NCBI GenBank assembly: GCA_013407085.1
Contig: JACCGJ010001806.1
Coordinates: 1-64,000 of the forward strand
Direction: 5' to 3'
Source of the DNA: Atriophallophorus winterbourni
Lineage: Eukaryota; Platyhelminthes; Trematoda; Plagiorchiida; Microphallidae
DNA: 64,000 bases
Shown here: positions 1 through 10,230 of the stretch, piece by piece
Layout: every line of letters starts with the position of its first letter
How positions within the stretch are numbered: the first letter of the stretch is position 1
The notes under the pieces: model-generated
Database searches by the model: none
Seen by the model: the letters and a program-made list of their open reading frames with translations, nothing else
Told to the model about the DNA's origin: nothing
Program-made: the position numbers and the translations under genes

Positions 1-95
1 ATACAAAGATAAGTATGTACAAATTGTTGATTAAAGTAAGCATCGAGGGAAACGAAAATACAATTGGAAAGAAAGTGAAATTACAGGTTGCTACA
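1..95 (-). mobile_element. LTR start of a CsRn1-like element, cut by window edge
   Basis: The reverse complement of this stretch equals the first 95 bases of the 5' LTR at 8309 and begins with TGTAGCAACC. It matches the 5' LTR variants rather than the 3' LTR variants where those two differ. The GGTC that follows at 96-99 is the reverse complement of the GACC target duplication. A second, oppositely oriented CsRn1-like element may therefore lie beyond base 1. Confidence 0.85.
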
Positions 96-1290
96 GGTCT
101 GAGGCCTTCTACTCCCACGGTGCGAGTTCACCGTTCAGGGAGATTGAAGATGGATAACCGCCCTAGGGCATCAGTTGGTAGAATGCAAATACCAGACGTA
201 TCGAAATGCGTTATTCCCTAGGGCTGAATACATCGCAAACACAACTCTAGACAAGCTTCGGGTTAAGCCAGACAACCCTCTATCTCATATTAGACAAAAA
301 CCGTTCGCTCCAAATAGGAGAAACATCGCTTCAGGGACATCTGCTATCCGTAAGCCTGATGCAAACCAAAGCGCTAGTGAATCTGTTACGATCTTACCGG
401 ATAGCTCATCGCTACGAGTCTGGCTTTCCGGATTAGACGACGTTGACGGGCTTATCGAAAATGAAGATGGGTGTCAAGCAAATTTCTTTAGTTGTTGCTC
501 TCTGATAGAGGCGGCCTCAATCCTCAGTCACCGGTCCGTAACATCCATGTAAGAGGTTGTTGAACCAGATATTCCTGCTTTAAGTAGCACGCCAAAAAAC
601 GTGCACCTCCACGGGTGCTTCGACCGAGGGCCAAGCAGAATTAGTTCCAGAAGCACGCAAAACCAGCGCCACAGTGCTGTACGCTAATGTGTGCAGCATA
701 AGGAATAAGTGAGCTGACCTCTCTCTTCGTGTGGCTGAGTTGCACCCCAGGGTTATAGCGCTTTCTGAGACCTGGCTTTCCGCGCTTGATGATGTGCCAA
801 TAAACATTAGCGAGCAGTATCTCGTCATTAGATGCGTTAGACCTGGCGACAGGAGAGGCGGTGGCATTGCACTCCTCCTAGAGTATGGCTTGCACAATAC
901 GGGAACGAGTATATCCCTAACCATTAAAAACGTCCAAGTTGTTACGAGTATTCTGACTTGCTAAACGTCAGCCCTCGCAATTGCTTGTGTCTGCGTCACA
1001 CCAAGTGCAGCCCAGCACGAGATTACACAGCTGATTGAGACGCTCGACAGGCTGTTCTAATCAGCTCCCAGCATAATCATTTCAGGGAATTCCTGTTATA
1101 TATTATTCGAGTAGAACCCAAGTATTAATTACCCAAATTGTTTAACACCGAAAACCTTGATGCTATTAGTAATAAGTGACTAATTGAACCCAAAACTACG
1201 CGTAGCAAGAACAAATGCAGGCCGTTTAGACAAAAAGCGTTACCGTCTCCGACCATGAAGCCACTTGGTTCGTCGACACCTCTCCTTTTA
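96..1290 (+). pseudogene. CR1-like LINE, ORF1 C-terminus and endonuclease (left arm)
   Basis: The open stretch 175-552 is the C-terminal part of a LINE ORF1-like protein of unknown function. From about 660 the frame reads as an apurinic-type endonuclease (EN): a start like 'VCSIRNK', then 'RVIALSETWLSALDDVP', then 'RPGDRRGGGIALLL'. These are the Asn, Glu and Gly-rich motifs of CR1/Perere-type EN. A degraded 'SIIISGN' near 1065-1090 marks the usual IxxGDFN motif with Asp replaced by Asn. Several stops and frame changes make it non-functional. It ends around 1270-1290 where the gypsy pol begins on the other strand. Mirror copy at 7114-8308. Confidence 0.75.
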
Positions 1291-1296
1291 AGATTC

Positions 1297-3390
1297 TCAA
1301 TACCGGGACTGGCGTGGATTGACCTGCAATGGTTTCACGGGTTTTCTTTGTCTGGTTGTCCAGCGACGTGGTTGCAGACTTCGGTTAGTCGGTATTTCAG
1401 TCGTGATACATTCACTTGGTGTTAGAATGTTGAATGTTTCATGCAGTATGTCCTGTGGTATCCGGATCTCGACGAGCGTATCGGAGGTTGCGGATCTCAG
1501 GCGTAACTGATTTCTGTGTCGTGTCACGACACCCTCTCCAATTTTGACATCGAACAATACACTTCCTCTGCGACGGATGATGTTACCGTCGATTCACGGT
1601 GGACTTGATGTACTGTAGTCTCGTACGTGGACGGCAGTTCCTGGTTCGAAACACGACTGTTAATTCTCATTGAGCGGCAGTTTGGTTGACTTGGGCAGCA
1701 TAGCATAGCCTCAAGTGCGTAGCTTCCTGCCCATGAGTGCTTCGGCGGGAATTTTGCGGCTGGGCAACGTATCGTTCGGCGTAGTTCTGTAAACCAGCAG
1801 AAAACTCTGAAGACTATCCACGGATGTCCCCTCCACACGTGATTTCAGAAGAACACGTTTGAATGTGTCGACCAAGCGTTCGGCCTGGCCATTTGACTGA
1901 GGATGGTAAGGCGGCGACCGTAGATGTGACACATTGTTCGGCGGAAACATCCGAAGTGAATTGCGAGCCATTATCCGACACGAGAGTTTCTGGTAATCCA
2001 TGCTGACTAAACAAACAACGCATGGCGCTGATCGTGTTGCTGGATGTTGCAGATGACATCTCTATGATGTCGGGCCATTTCAAGTAAGAACGGACCACGA
2101 CGAGGTACATGGCCCCGTTTATTGGACCAGCAAAATCGACATGAATTCGTTGCCACGGTTTTTATGGCGTACGCCATGGTGCAATTGGTACACGATTTGG
2201 CATCTTAGATGCTTGCTGACATTGACGGCATGACTTGAAGAATAGATTAATATTTGCGTCCATACCAGACAAATAAGCGAAACTGCAAGCTATCGCCTTC
2301 ATGTGTTGAATGCCTGGAGGCCCATTGTTGAATTGTCGAAGGACACGATTGCGTAGATTCTTTGAAACAACAACGCGATCATTGAACATGAGGCACTCGT
2401 CAATAATGGAAAGCGATTCACGTCTCTGGTAGAATTGCGATAGTCCCCCAGCAGGGGTTACTTTCGGCCAACCGCAGTGAGTATAGGTGATTGCTTGCAA
2501 CAAAATTTCGTCTCATTGTGTACATTGTTTAATGTCCTCAGCTTTGACTGGCAATCCCCGCACTGCGTCATCAAATTGTCGCTGCATAGCTTGCTCGATG
2601 GAGAGCATGCAATGACTGTATCCTCGTCTGGTTGATCTCGAACCAGGATTAGGCGGGACAGCGCGTTCGCTCGACCAAAATCTTCGGAACGTCGATATTG
2701 TATATCGAAATCGTATCCCAATAGTATAAGAGAACATCGTTGTAACCGGTTTGCAGAATGTGCTGGTATACCTTTTTTCGAGCGGAATATCGAAATCAAA
2801 ATCTTGTGGTCGGTTAGCTACGTAAAATGACGACCATAGATCAACTTGTGGAATCGTTTTACCGCGAAGATGAGAGCTAATGCTTCTTTTCTGATTTGGC
2901 CATAGTTTCGTTCGGCTGGTGTCAATGATCGTGAAGCATGCATGATCGCCTTTCCGTTTCCATCGGGACACTTGTGGAGAATTAGAGCACCAACAGCATA
3001 TCCAGATGCATCGGCGGCCACGAAGATCGGCAGTTTTGAATCGTAATGCGTCAGTAACATGTTAGATGTTAACAGTGATTTTAGCTTCATAAAAGCTGTT
3101 TCTCATTCTCTTGACCAATTCCATGGGACATCTTTCTGAAGAAGTCAATTGAGCGGTGGACGCACGGTATGGAGTGATGGCAGGAATGCGCTGTAATAAC
3201 TGATCAAATTTAAGGAATGATCGCAGTGATGCAACATCTTTCGGGACCGGCATCTGCTGGATTGATTGTATGTTACCAGGGTCAGGGTGACGTCCACTCT
3301 GATCGAAAATGAAACCAAGGTATTTTATTGATTTCATATAAAACTGGCATTTCTCTCGACGGAGGCGTAATCCACTTTCAGCGATCCGTT
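1297..3390 (-). pseudogene. Gypsy element pol: RT end, RNase H, integrase (left copy)
   Basis: Minus-strand remnant of Ty3/gypsy pol. From high to low coordinates: the RT C-terminus ('[20 protein letters not shown]', about 3240-3390), RNase H ('VAADASGYAVGALILHK' and 'RKEALALIFAVKRFHKL', about 2820-3060), the integrase zinc region ('SCRQCQQASKMPNRVPIAPW', about 2165-2240), the integrase core ('LVSDNGSQFTSDV', about 1940-1990; 'PYHPQSNGQAERLVDTFKRV', about 1855-1920) and a C-terminal tail ending in a basic 'RRWTTRQRKP' segment at 1297. Frameshifts separate nearly every domain. Outward of 3165 it is identical to the right copy, frameshifts included. No 3' LTR was recognised beyond 1297. Confidence 0.85.
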
Positions 3391-3786
3391 TCACACATTT
3401 ACTCTAACTGTCCCTCACTCGAGACTAAACTGCAGACGACATTTTTTTGCCGTGCGAGTTTGTTTTACTTGGAACAATCTGCCAGATAATGTTGTGAACT
3501 CACCAAACCAGCAAACTTTCAAGAGAAGCCTTGATGCCTATTTGACCCTAAACCCGTGCATTGAAGAAAACTATACATCTTAACACCATACACCTACATT
3601 TGTTATCCCACCAATCGAAAACAATTTCTGCCCTTGGATATTTACTTGACTCTTGAACTGCCCAGTAAGCAATCTAATACCATTTTTGCTTGTTATATTA
3701 TTCGTTGTTGTCATATTATTCTGTGGTTTTTTGTAAAGCTATATGCTTTTTAGACCATTAAATTGAATTGAATTGAATTGAATAAC
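3391..3786 (+). mobile_element. CR1-like LINE 3' end with TTGAA tail, inserted in RT
   Basis: This segment encodes a decayed version of the CR1-like C-terminal pattern (aromatic residues around 'FVLLGTICQIMLTHQTSKLS', read with frameshifts). It ends in GAATTGAATTGAATTGAATA, a short satellite tail typical of CR1-clade LINEs. It is homologous to 63010-63395 and, on the other strand, to the 3' ends at 22.8 kb and 29.7 kb. It replaces about 50 bp of the gypsy RT: the right copy has continuous RT at 4961-5013 where the left has this insertion. Confidence 0.7.
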
Positions 3787-4072
3787 CGACAATGAGTAGA
3801 TCGTCCAGGTATGCGGCCACACCTGGGATGCCAGACATAATGGTGTCCATCAGTTATTGGAAAATGGTTGGAGCAGTCTTCACACCAAAAGGAAGACACT
3901 GAAACTGGAACAATCCTTTGTGGGTATTGTTCGTTAGCAGTTCTCGTGAATCGGGTGCAAATTCGATCTGCAGATAGGCGTCAGCTAGGTCGAGCTTTGC
4001 GAAGTGCTTACCACCATTGAGCATAGTGAACAAATCATCTGCGATCGGAGAAAATTCGTAATGGTCTAGATC
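3787..4072 (-). pseudogene. Gypsy reverse transcriptase fragment (left copy, inner part)
   Basis: Minus-strand RT palm reading '[20 protein letters not shown]', then '[16 protein letters not shown]', then '[13 protein letters not shown]', ending at the 'YLDDLLIV' catalytic region near 3790-3815. Compared with the right copy (4690-4975) it differs at many codons, for example KHF/KYF, EFAP/EVAP and RELLTNN/REMLTIN. The inner copies are therefore older paralogues, unlike the identical outer arms. The 5' side stops at about 4070, where a plus-strand protease begins. Confidence 0.85.
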
Positions 4073-4480
4073 AACGGTCAATCTGTTCGATTGCAGTTGG
4101 ACACTGCATCGGACATTAAGATCATTTCCCGAAAACTCTGGCGGAAACTTGGTTCCCCAGAACTCGATCCTACGATGCAGACCGCCACCAGTGCATGTGG
4201 AGGTTCCGTACAGCTGAATGGACAGCTACAATGCCAAATCTCATTCGCAAGCTCAACGGTCGTAGGCACGTGGTACGTGTCGAATTCACAACTCAAACTG
4301 TTTGGTCTCGATTGGTTTGATCTTCTCGATTTAGCTCGCCTCCCGATCAGTGCAATCTGCAATCAAGTAGAAGCAACCGAAACACTGCAGATAAAGCGAG
4401 ACGCGATAATGCTTGAACATGCAACCGTGTTTATAAACGAACTTGGTACATGTAACATGACGTAAGCTAATCTCCATCTC
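4070..4480 (+). pseudogene. Gypsy aspartic protease (right copy)
   Basis: Retropepsin domain. It starts abruptly at the junction with the reversed RT and reads 'VRLQLDTASDIKIIS', with the catalytic Asp in DTAS. It continues with 'WRKLGSPELDPT', a flap-like 'ACGGSVQLNGQLQCQISF' and the C-terminal 'LKLFGLDWFDLLDL'. This pattern belongs to the Mag/K02A2.6-like branch of Ty3/gypsy. The catalytic triplet is intact. The frame runs to a stop at 4463-4465. Gag and any 5' LTR of this copy are missing, so the element is 5'-truncated at the head-to-head junction. Confidence 0.85.
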
Positions 4481-4489
4481 AAAAATGAC

Positions 4490-5250
4490 GCAAAGCCTGT
4501 ATTTCGTCCGAAACGACCTGTGCCGCACGCATCCCTACCACAAGTCGAAGCTGAACTTCAAAGGCTACAAGATCAAGATTTTCTGGCACGTACTCTGCAT
4601 GGGCCGCACTCATCGTTGTCGTTAAAAAGCCGAATGGATTCATCCGAACCTGCGCCGATTTTTCAACTGGATTGAATGCCGCTTTGGAAACTCACCACTA
4701 TCCATTACCGGTCGCAGATGATTTGTTCACAATGCTCAATGGTGGTAAGTACTTCGCAAAGCTCGACCTAGCTGACGCCTATCTACAGATCGAAGTTGCA
4801 CCTGATTCACGGGAAATGCTAACGATTAATACCCACAAAGGATTGTTCCAGTATCAGCGTCTTCCTTTTGGTGTGAAGACTGCTTCAACCGTTTTCCAAC
4901 AACTGATGAACACCATTATGTCTGGCATCCCAGGTGTGGCCGCATACCTGGACGATATACTCATTGTCGGTTACTTTGAAGAAGAACTCGATGGTCGCAT
5001 CAACCAGACATTGAAATGGATCGCTGAGAGTGGATTACGCCTACGTCGAGAGAAATGCCGGTTTTATATGAAATTAATAAAATACCTTGGTTTCATTTTC
5101 GATCAGAGTGGACGTCACCCTGACCCTGGCAACATACAATCAATCCAGCAGATGCCGGTCCCGAAAGATGTTGCATCACGGCGATCATTCCCTGGTTTGA
5201 TCAGTTATTACAGTGCATTCCTGCCATCATTCCACACTGTGCGTCCACCG
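4490..5250 (+). pseudogene. Gypsy reverse transcriptase (right copy)
   Basis: RT fingers begin near 4495 in a shifted frame ('[18 protein letters not shown]'). From 4672 one frame gives the palm: '[20 protein letters not shown]', '[20 protein letters not shown]' and the catalytic box '[11 protein letters not shown]' (YLDD, about 4946-4975), then '[17 protein letters not shown]'. The LDLADAY and YLDD aspartates are intact. The frame ends at 5259 just after '[13 protein letters not shown]', where the RT thumb should lead into RNase H. At 5239 the sequence switches to perfect identity with the left arm. Confidence 0.9.
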
Positions 5251-5890
5251 CTCAATTGACTTCTTCAGAAAGATGTCCCATGGAATTGGTCAAGAGAATG
5301 AGAAACAGCTTTTATGAAGCTAAAATCACTGTTAACATCTAACATGTTACTGACGCATTACGATTCAAAACTGCCGATCTTCGTGGCCGCCGATGCATCT
5401 GGATATGCTGTTGGTGCTCTAATTCTCCACAAGTGTCCCGATGGAAACGGAAAGGCGATCATGCATGCTTCACGATCATTGACACCAGCCGAACGAAACT
5501 ATGGCCAAATCAGAAAAGAAGCATTAGCTCTCATCTTCGCGGTAAAACGATTCCACAAGTTGATCTATGGTCGTCATTTTACGTAGCTAACCGACCACAA
5601 GATTTTGATTTCGATATTCCGCTCGAAAAAAGGTATACCAGCACATTCTGCAAACCGGTTACAACGATGTTCTCTTATACTATTGGGATACGATTTCGAT
5701 ATACAATATCGACGTTCCGAAGATTTTGGTCGAGCGAACGCGCTGTCCCGCCTAATCCTGGTTCGAGATCAACCAGACGAGGATACAGTCATTGCATGCT
5801 CTCCATCGAGCAAGCTATGCAGCGACAATTTGATGACGCAGTGCGGGGATTGCCAGTCAAAGCTGAGGACATTAAACAATGTACACAATG
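5251..5890 (+). pseudogene. Gypsy RNase H (right copy)
   Basis: 'TSNMLLTHYDSKLPIFVAAD' begins the domain, with the first catalytic Asp in 'VAADASGYAVGA'. 'KEALALIFAVKRFHKLIYG' provides the Glu motif. The frame has a stop at 5584-5586 and then shifts to 'LTDHKILISIFRSKKGIP' and 'RRSEDFGRANALSRL', the usual end of gypsy RNase H (H/D motif and 'ADALSRL'). Stops and shifts make it non-functional. It is identical to the left arm's copy. Confidence 0.88.
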
Positions 5891-7107
5891 AGACGAAATT
5901 TTGTTGCAAGCAATCACCTATACTCACTGCGGTTGGCCGAAAGTAACCCCTGCTGGGGGACTATCGCAATTCTACCAGAGACGTGAATCGCTTTCCATTA
6001 TTGACGAGTGCCTCATGTTCAATGATCGCGTTGTTGTTTCAAAGAATCTACGCAATCGTGTCCTTCGACAATTCAACAATGGGCCTCCAGGCATTCAACA
6101 CATGAAGGCGATAGCTTGCAGTTTCGCTTATTTGTCTGGTATGGACGCAAATATTAATCTATTCTTCAAGTCATGCCGTCAATGTCAGCAAGCATCTAAG
6201 ATGCCAAATCGTGTACCAATTGCACCATGGCGTACGCCATAAAAACCGTGGCAACGAATTCATGTCGATTTTGCTGGTCCAATAAACGGGGCCATGTACC
6301 TCGTCGTGGTCCGTTCTTACTTGAAATGGCCCGACATCATAGAGATGTCATCTGCAACATCCAGCAACACGATCAGCGCCATGCGTTGTTTGTTTAGTCA
6401 GCATGGATTACCAGAAACTCTCGTGTCGGATAATGGCTCGCAATTCACTTCGGATGTTTCCGCCGAACAATGTGTCACATCTACGGTCGCCGCCTTACCA
6501 TCCTCAGTCAAATGGCCAGGCCGAACGCTTGGTCGACACATTCAAACGTGTTCTTCTGAAATCACGTGTGGAGGGGACATCCGTGGATAGTCTTCAGAGT
6601 TTTCTGCTGGTTTACAGAACTACGCCGAACGATACGTTGCCCAGCCGCAAAATTCCCGCCGAAGCACTCATGGGCAGGAAGCTACGCACTTGAGGCTATG
6701 CTATGCTGCCCAAGTCAACCAAACTGCCGCTCAATGAGAATTAACAGTCGTGTTTCGAACCAGGAACTGCCGTCCACGTACGAGACTACAGTACATCAAG
6801 TCCACCGTGAATCGACGGTAACATCATCCGTCGCAGAGGAAGTGTATTGTTCGATGTCAAAATTGGAGAGGGTGTCGTGACACGACACAGAAATCAGTTA
6901 CGCCTGAGATCCGCAACCTCCGATACGCTCGTCGAGATCCGGATACCACAGGACATACTGCATGAAACATTCAACATTCTAACACCAAGTGAATGTATCA
7001 CGACTGAAATACCGACTAACCGAAGTCTGCAACCACGTCGCTGGACAACCAGACAAAGAAAACCCGTGAAACCATTGCAGGTCAATCCACGCCAGTCCCG
7101 GTATTGA
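5891..7107 (+). pseudogene. Gypsy integrase and C-terminal tail (right copy)
   Basis: Integrase pieces lie in several frames. There is a decayed zinc domain ('LRQFNNGPPGIQHMKAIACS', then 'CRQCQQASKMPNR', CxxC kept). The core follows: 'DFAGPINGAMYLVVV' (first Asp, about 6268), 'LPETLVSDNGSQFTSDV' (second Asp, about 6430) and 'HPQSNGQAERLVDTFKRV' (catalytic Glu, about 6520). The C-terminal segment 6847-7107 starts 'MFDVKIGEGVVTRHRNQLRL' and ends with basic residues. A purine run, AAAAGGAGAGG, at 7114-7124 could be its polypurine tract, but no convincing LTR follows. Confidence 0.85.
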
Positions 7108-7113
7108 GAATCT

Positions 7114-8308
7114 TAAAAGGAGAGGTGTCGACGAACCAAGTGGCTTCATGGTCGGAGACGGTAACGCTTTTTGTCTAAACGGCCTGCATTTGTTCTTGCT
7201 ACGCGTAGTTTTGGGTTCAATTAGTCACTTATTACTAATAGCATCAAGGTTTTCGGTGTTAAACAATTTGGGTAATTAATACTTGGGTTCTACTCGAATA
7301 ATATATAACAGGAATTCCCTGAAATGATTATGCTGGGAGCTGATTAGAACAGCCTGTCGAGCGTCTCAATCAGCTGTGTAATCTCGTGCTGGGCTGCACT
7401 TGGTGTGACGCAGACACAAGCAATTGCGAGGGCTGACGTTTAGCAAGTCAGAATACTCGTAACAACTTGGACGTTTTTAATGGTTAGGGATATACTCGTT
7501 CCCGTATTGTGCAAGCCATACTCTAGGAGGAGTGCAATGCCACCGCCTCTCCTGTCGCCAGGTCTAACGCATCTAATGACGAGATACTGCTCGCTAATGT
7601 TTATTGGCACATCATCAAGCGCGGAAAGCCAGGTCTCAGAAAGCGCTATAACCCTGGGGTGCAACTCAGCCACACGAAGAGAGAGGTCAGCTCACTTATT
7701 CCTTATGCTGCACACATTAGCGTACAGCACTGTGGCGCTGGTTTTGCGTGCTTCTGGAACTAATTCTGCTTGGCCCTCGGTCGAAGCACCCGTGGAGGTG
7801 CACGTTTTTTGGCGTGCTACTTAAAGCAGGAATATCTGGTTCAACAACCTCTTACATGGATGTTACGGACCGGTGACTGAGGATTGAGGCCGCCTCTATC
7901 AGAGAGCAACAACTAAAGAAATTTGCTTGACACCCATCTTCATTTTCGATAAGCCCGTCAACGTCGTCTAATCCGGAAAGCCAGACTCGTAGCGATGAGC
8001 TATCCGGTAAGATCGTAACAGATTCACTAGCGCTTTGGTTTGCATCAGGCTTACGGATAGCAGATGTCCCTGAAGCGATGTTTCTCCTATTTGGAGCGAA
8101 CGGTTTTTGTCTAATATGAGATAGAGGGTTGTCTGGCTTAACCCGAAGCTTGTCTAGAGTTGTGTTTGCGATGTATTCAGCCCTAGGGAATAACGCATTT
8201 CGATACGTCTGGTATTTGCATTCTACCAACTGATGCCCTAGGGCGGTTATCCATCTTCAATCTCCCTGAACGGTGAACTCGCACCGTGGGAGTAGAAGGC
8301 CTCAGACC
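7114..8308 (-). pseudogene. CR1-like LINE, endonuclease and ORF1 C-terminus (right arm)
   Basis: Mirror of 96-1290. Minus-strand endonuclease lies at 7440-7673 ('RVIALSETWLSALDDVP') and the ORF1-like C-terminus at 7852-8229 ('SSLRVWLSGLDDVDGLIE'). On its 5' side the LINE is cut at 8308 by the CsRn1-like LTR element. It resumes at 15636 on the far side of that element, separated only by the GACC duplication. The LTR element therefore inserted into an existing LINE copy. Confidence 0.75.
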
Positions 8309-8868
8309 TGTAGCAACCTGTAATTTCACTTTCTTTCCAATTGTATTTTCGTTTCCCTCGATGCTTACTTTAATCAACAATTTGTACATACTTATCTTTG
8401 TATCATTCTCACTCATCAACTTAGAAGTTATCGTTTTGTTTCGATAATCGATATTGCCATATCGATCTATCGATTTCTTCTTGTCCTATTAACTCATAGA
8501 CTATTGATCTTCTGTTTCGTTAAATGAGTGGTCGTTACTTATCTTTTGTATCGCATTCTGTGAATAATCATAAATTAACAATATACTTTGGTCTGCGCGT
8601 CTCCTGGTTCTGCTATTGTTCGTGGTGCTGCACATCTGGTTGTTCGTGAATCGAGACGGTTAACGGCTAGATTAACGTGTCACCGGATCTTCAAGCACCA
8701 CGAATTATTCGTCCATGATTGACGTGACACAGGAGTTTTGAAGTTGAATCAATTTGTATGTGTGTGGACAATTGCACCGGACACTAAACCGTCACTTTCC
8801 GTGAGTTCGTCCATTCGTCCTGCACTCAATATAACATTTACTGTTATAACTTGCACATATCCACTACA
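8309..8868 (+). repeat. 5' LTR of CsRn1-like element
   Basis: 560 bp, TG...CA ends, aligned end to end with 15076-15635. It contains a run of ATCGAT/TATCGAT motifs (about 8444-8472). The first 95 bases are also the end of the inverted-repeat arm. Confidence 0.96.
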
Positions 8869-8870
8869 AA

Positions 8871-8886
8871 ATTGGTGAGCCCGCTT
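8871..8886 (+). other. Primer binding site, tRNA-Trp-like
   Basis: ATTGGTGAGCCCGCTT lies two bases after the 5' LTR. It resembles the TGGTGACCCCGACGTG primer site of CsRn1-clade elements, which match the 3' end of tRNA-Trp, but with several mismatches. The clade assignment supports the reading; the sequence itself has decayed. Confidence 0.6.
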
Positions 8887-8933
8887 TCCATTACTCGCTC
8901 AGAACTACCATATATTTTTTCAATTTTGGCATA

Positions 8934-9476
8934 ATGTCTTTCGAACCTACTGACACGTCTGATTCTAAATTGAATGTAATTGGAGGCAACACTCCAGCTT
9001 TTGTCCCAGCAAACCCACACATTTGGTTCATTCAGCTCGAAGGAATGTTTCGTTTTAGACGCATTACTAAAAAAGAAACTATGTTTTCCTTCGTGCAATC
9101 TCAGCTGCCGTCGTATATAGCGAAAGAAGTCTTAGAGTTTCTCGATCCGATGCCAGTAAATTCGCCCCACGACACCCTCAAAGCCGCTGTTCTTAAACGC
9201 ACTATGGCTTCTGACGAGGCGAGGTTAAAACAATTGCTCGCCGGGGTAGAGCTCGAAGATAGAACTCCATCACAACTTCTACGACACATGCGTTCTCTCG
9301 TGGTTAACTCAAAGCTGAATGATTCCGTATTGCAACAACTCTGTTTGAATTGTTTACCAGCAAGTGCTAAAGCTGTCCTTGCAGTATCTGTCGATAAAGT
9401 TGGTCCAGACACTCTTGCTGAACTCGCCGACAAAATCCACGAAAATTTAGGCGGAACTAACGTTATTCAGAGCTAG
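8934..9476 (+). pseudogene. CsRn1-like Gag, matrix/capsid part
   Basis: The 180-residue frame begins with ATG at 8934, the first good start after the primer site. It contains 'NPHIWFIQLEGMFRFRRITK' (residues about 28-47), the characteristic Gag opening of this clade. 'LLAGVELEDRTPSQLLRHMR' and 'LNCLPASAKAVLAVSVDKV' follow further on. This is the structural protein that would assemble virus-like particles in the cytoplasm. The frame hits TAG at 9474 before the nucleocapsid, which continues in another frame at 9494, so a frameshift splits Gag. Confidence 0.88.
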
Positions 9477-9493
9477 ATACCTCCATAGCAACG

Positions 9494-9790
9494 TTGACCA
9501 AAGAGCTCTCATCATTACAGCCCACAATCTCTAACATGGAGCGTTCTAAAAACTCCGGATCCTTACTTCGCCATCGATCCAGAAGTAGAAGTCGCTCTCG
9601 TCCTCGCAATACCAACTGGTTTTGCTATTACCATCGCCGTTTCGGAGACGCCGCGCATAACCGCCGTCCAGGTTGTAAACACCCTAACGCATTCACAGCG
9701 AAAGTCGGGAAACCAGCTTGTCAGTCAGTAATGGCGACGGCTGATCCTGGCAAACCCACCAGTCGCCTCCTATATGTATATGATGCGTGA
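9494..9790 (+). pseudogene. CsRn1-like nucleocapsid with C-H-H-C motif
   Basis: The Arg/Ser-rich stretch 'SRSRSRSRPRNTNWFCYYHR' is followed by 'RFGDAAHNRRPGC'. The spacing C-x2-H-x7-H-x5-C is the CsRn1-type Gag zinc motif rather than a standard CCHC knuckle. In the family a further Cys usually sits just before the final 'RPxC'; here Arg occupies that place, which probably destroys zinc binding. The frame ends with TGA at 9788, one base out of step with the protease frame that follows immediately. Confidence 0.85.
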
Positions 9791-10227
9791 ATAAACTTAA
9801 CTTTCTCGTGAACACTGGTGCCGTAGTTAGCGTTATACCGCGTAGCTGCGGAAAACGTTACTTACGTCCATCAGGCATCACACTACAGGCGGCTAACGAA
9901 TCAAAAATTTTGACTTACGGTGAGAAACTTTTGAAACTCGATCTCGGACTTAGACGTGAATTCCTTTTCGTCTTCTTGATAGCCGATGTTCAGGAACCTA
10001 TCATCGGTATCGATTGTTTGACGAAATACGGTCTCGTAGTCGATTTTCGACACCGACGGCTACATAAAAATACTATGTCATTGAACGTGTCCGGTAAACT
10101 ATGTTCCATCATCTCACCCAGTTCTCGCACATTCGTGCTGAACAGTGCCACATACAGCGACATCCTGCGTGAATTCCCGAACTTGACACGCGTATCGCCA
10201 TACTCGGAGACTCTCACCCACGATGTT
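9787..10227 (+). pseudogene. CsRn1-like aspartic protease with active-site D to N
   Basis: Retropepsin domain reading 'KLNFLVNTGAVVSVIPRS'. The catalytic triplet should be DTG/DTGA and here reads NTGA, which removes the essential aspartate. The rest is well kept: 'LQAANESKILTYGEKLLKLD' and the C-terminal 'PIIGIDCLTKYGLVVDFRHR', with the IIG(A/I)D motif. It starts where the nucleocapsid frame stops, one base out of phase, and runs to a TAA at 10228 between protease and RT. Confidence 0.9.
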
Positions 10228-10230
10228 TAA

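Larger units (their letters stand above)
1..3165. repeat. Left arm of large inverted repeat
   Basis: Every base x here pairs with base 8404-x in 5239-8403 with no length change. All translated segments and the non-coding stretches compared (for example 961-1020 against 7384-7443, and 1-95 against 8309-8403) are identical. The arm runs off the left edge of the window, so its true length is unknown. At 3165/5239 identity stops abruptly, and the first 15 or so bases inside already show three differences. The arm holds an LTR start, LINE ORF1/endonuclease and gypsy integrase/RNase H. It is either a recent palindromic duplication or an assembly fold-back. Confidence 0.93.
5239..8403. repeat. Right arm of large inverted repeat
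   Basis: Reverse-complement partner of 1-3165. It ends within the window only because the left arm reaches base 1. The sequence to its right is the rest of a 5' LTR, so the palindrome could continue through the CsRn1-like element. Confidence 0.93.

Noticed and set aside
580..924. Minus-strand 114-residue frame (and its mirror at 7480-7824)
   Set aside because: It is antisense to the LINE endonuclease and has no motif of its own.
1225..1290. A 'VSDHEATWF' reading as the terminal SDH motif of the LINE endonuclease
   Set aside because: It overlaps the purine tract that could end the opposite gypsy element; I cannot decide which element owns these bases, so the boundary is left approximate.
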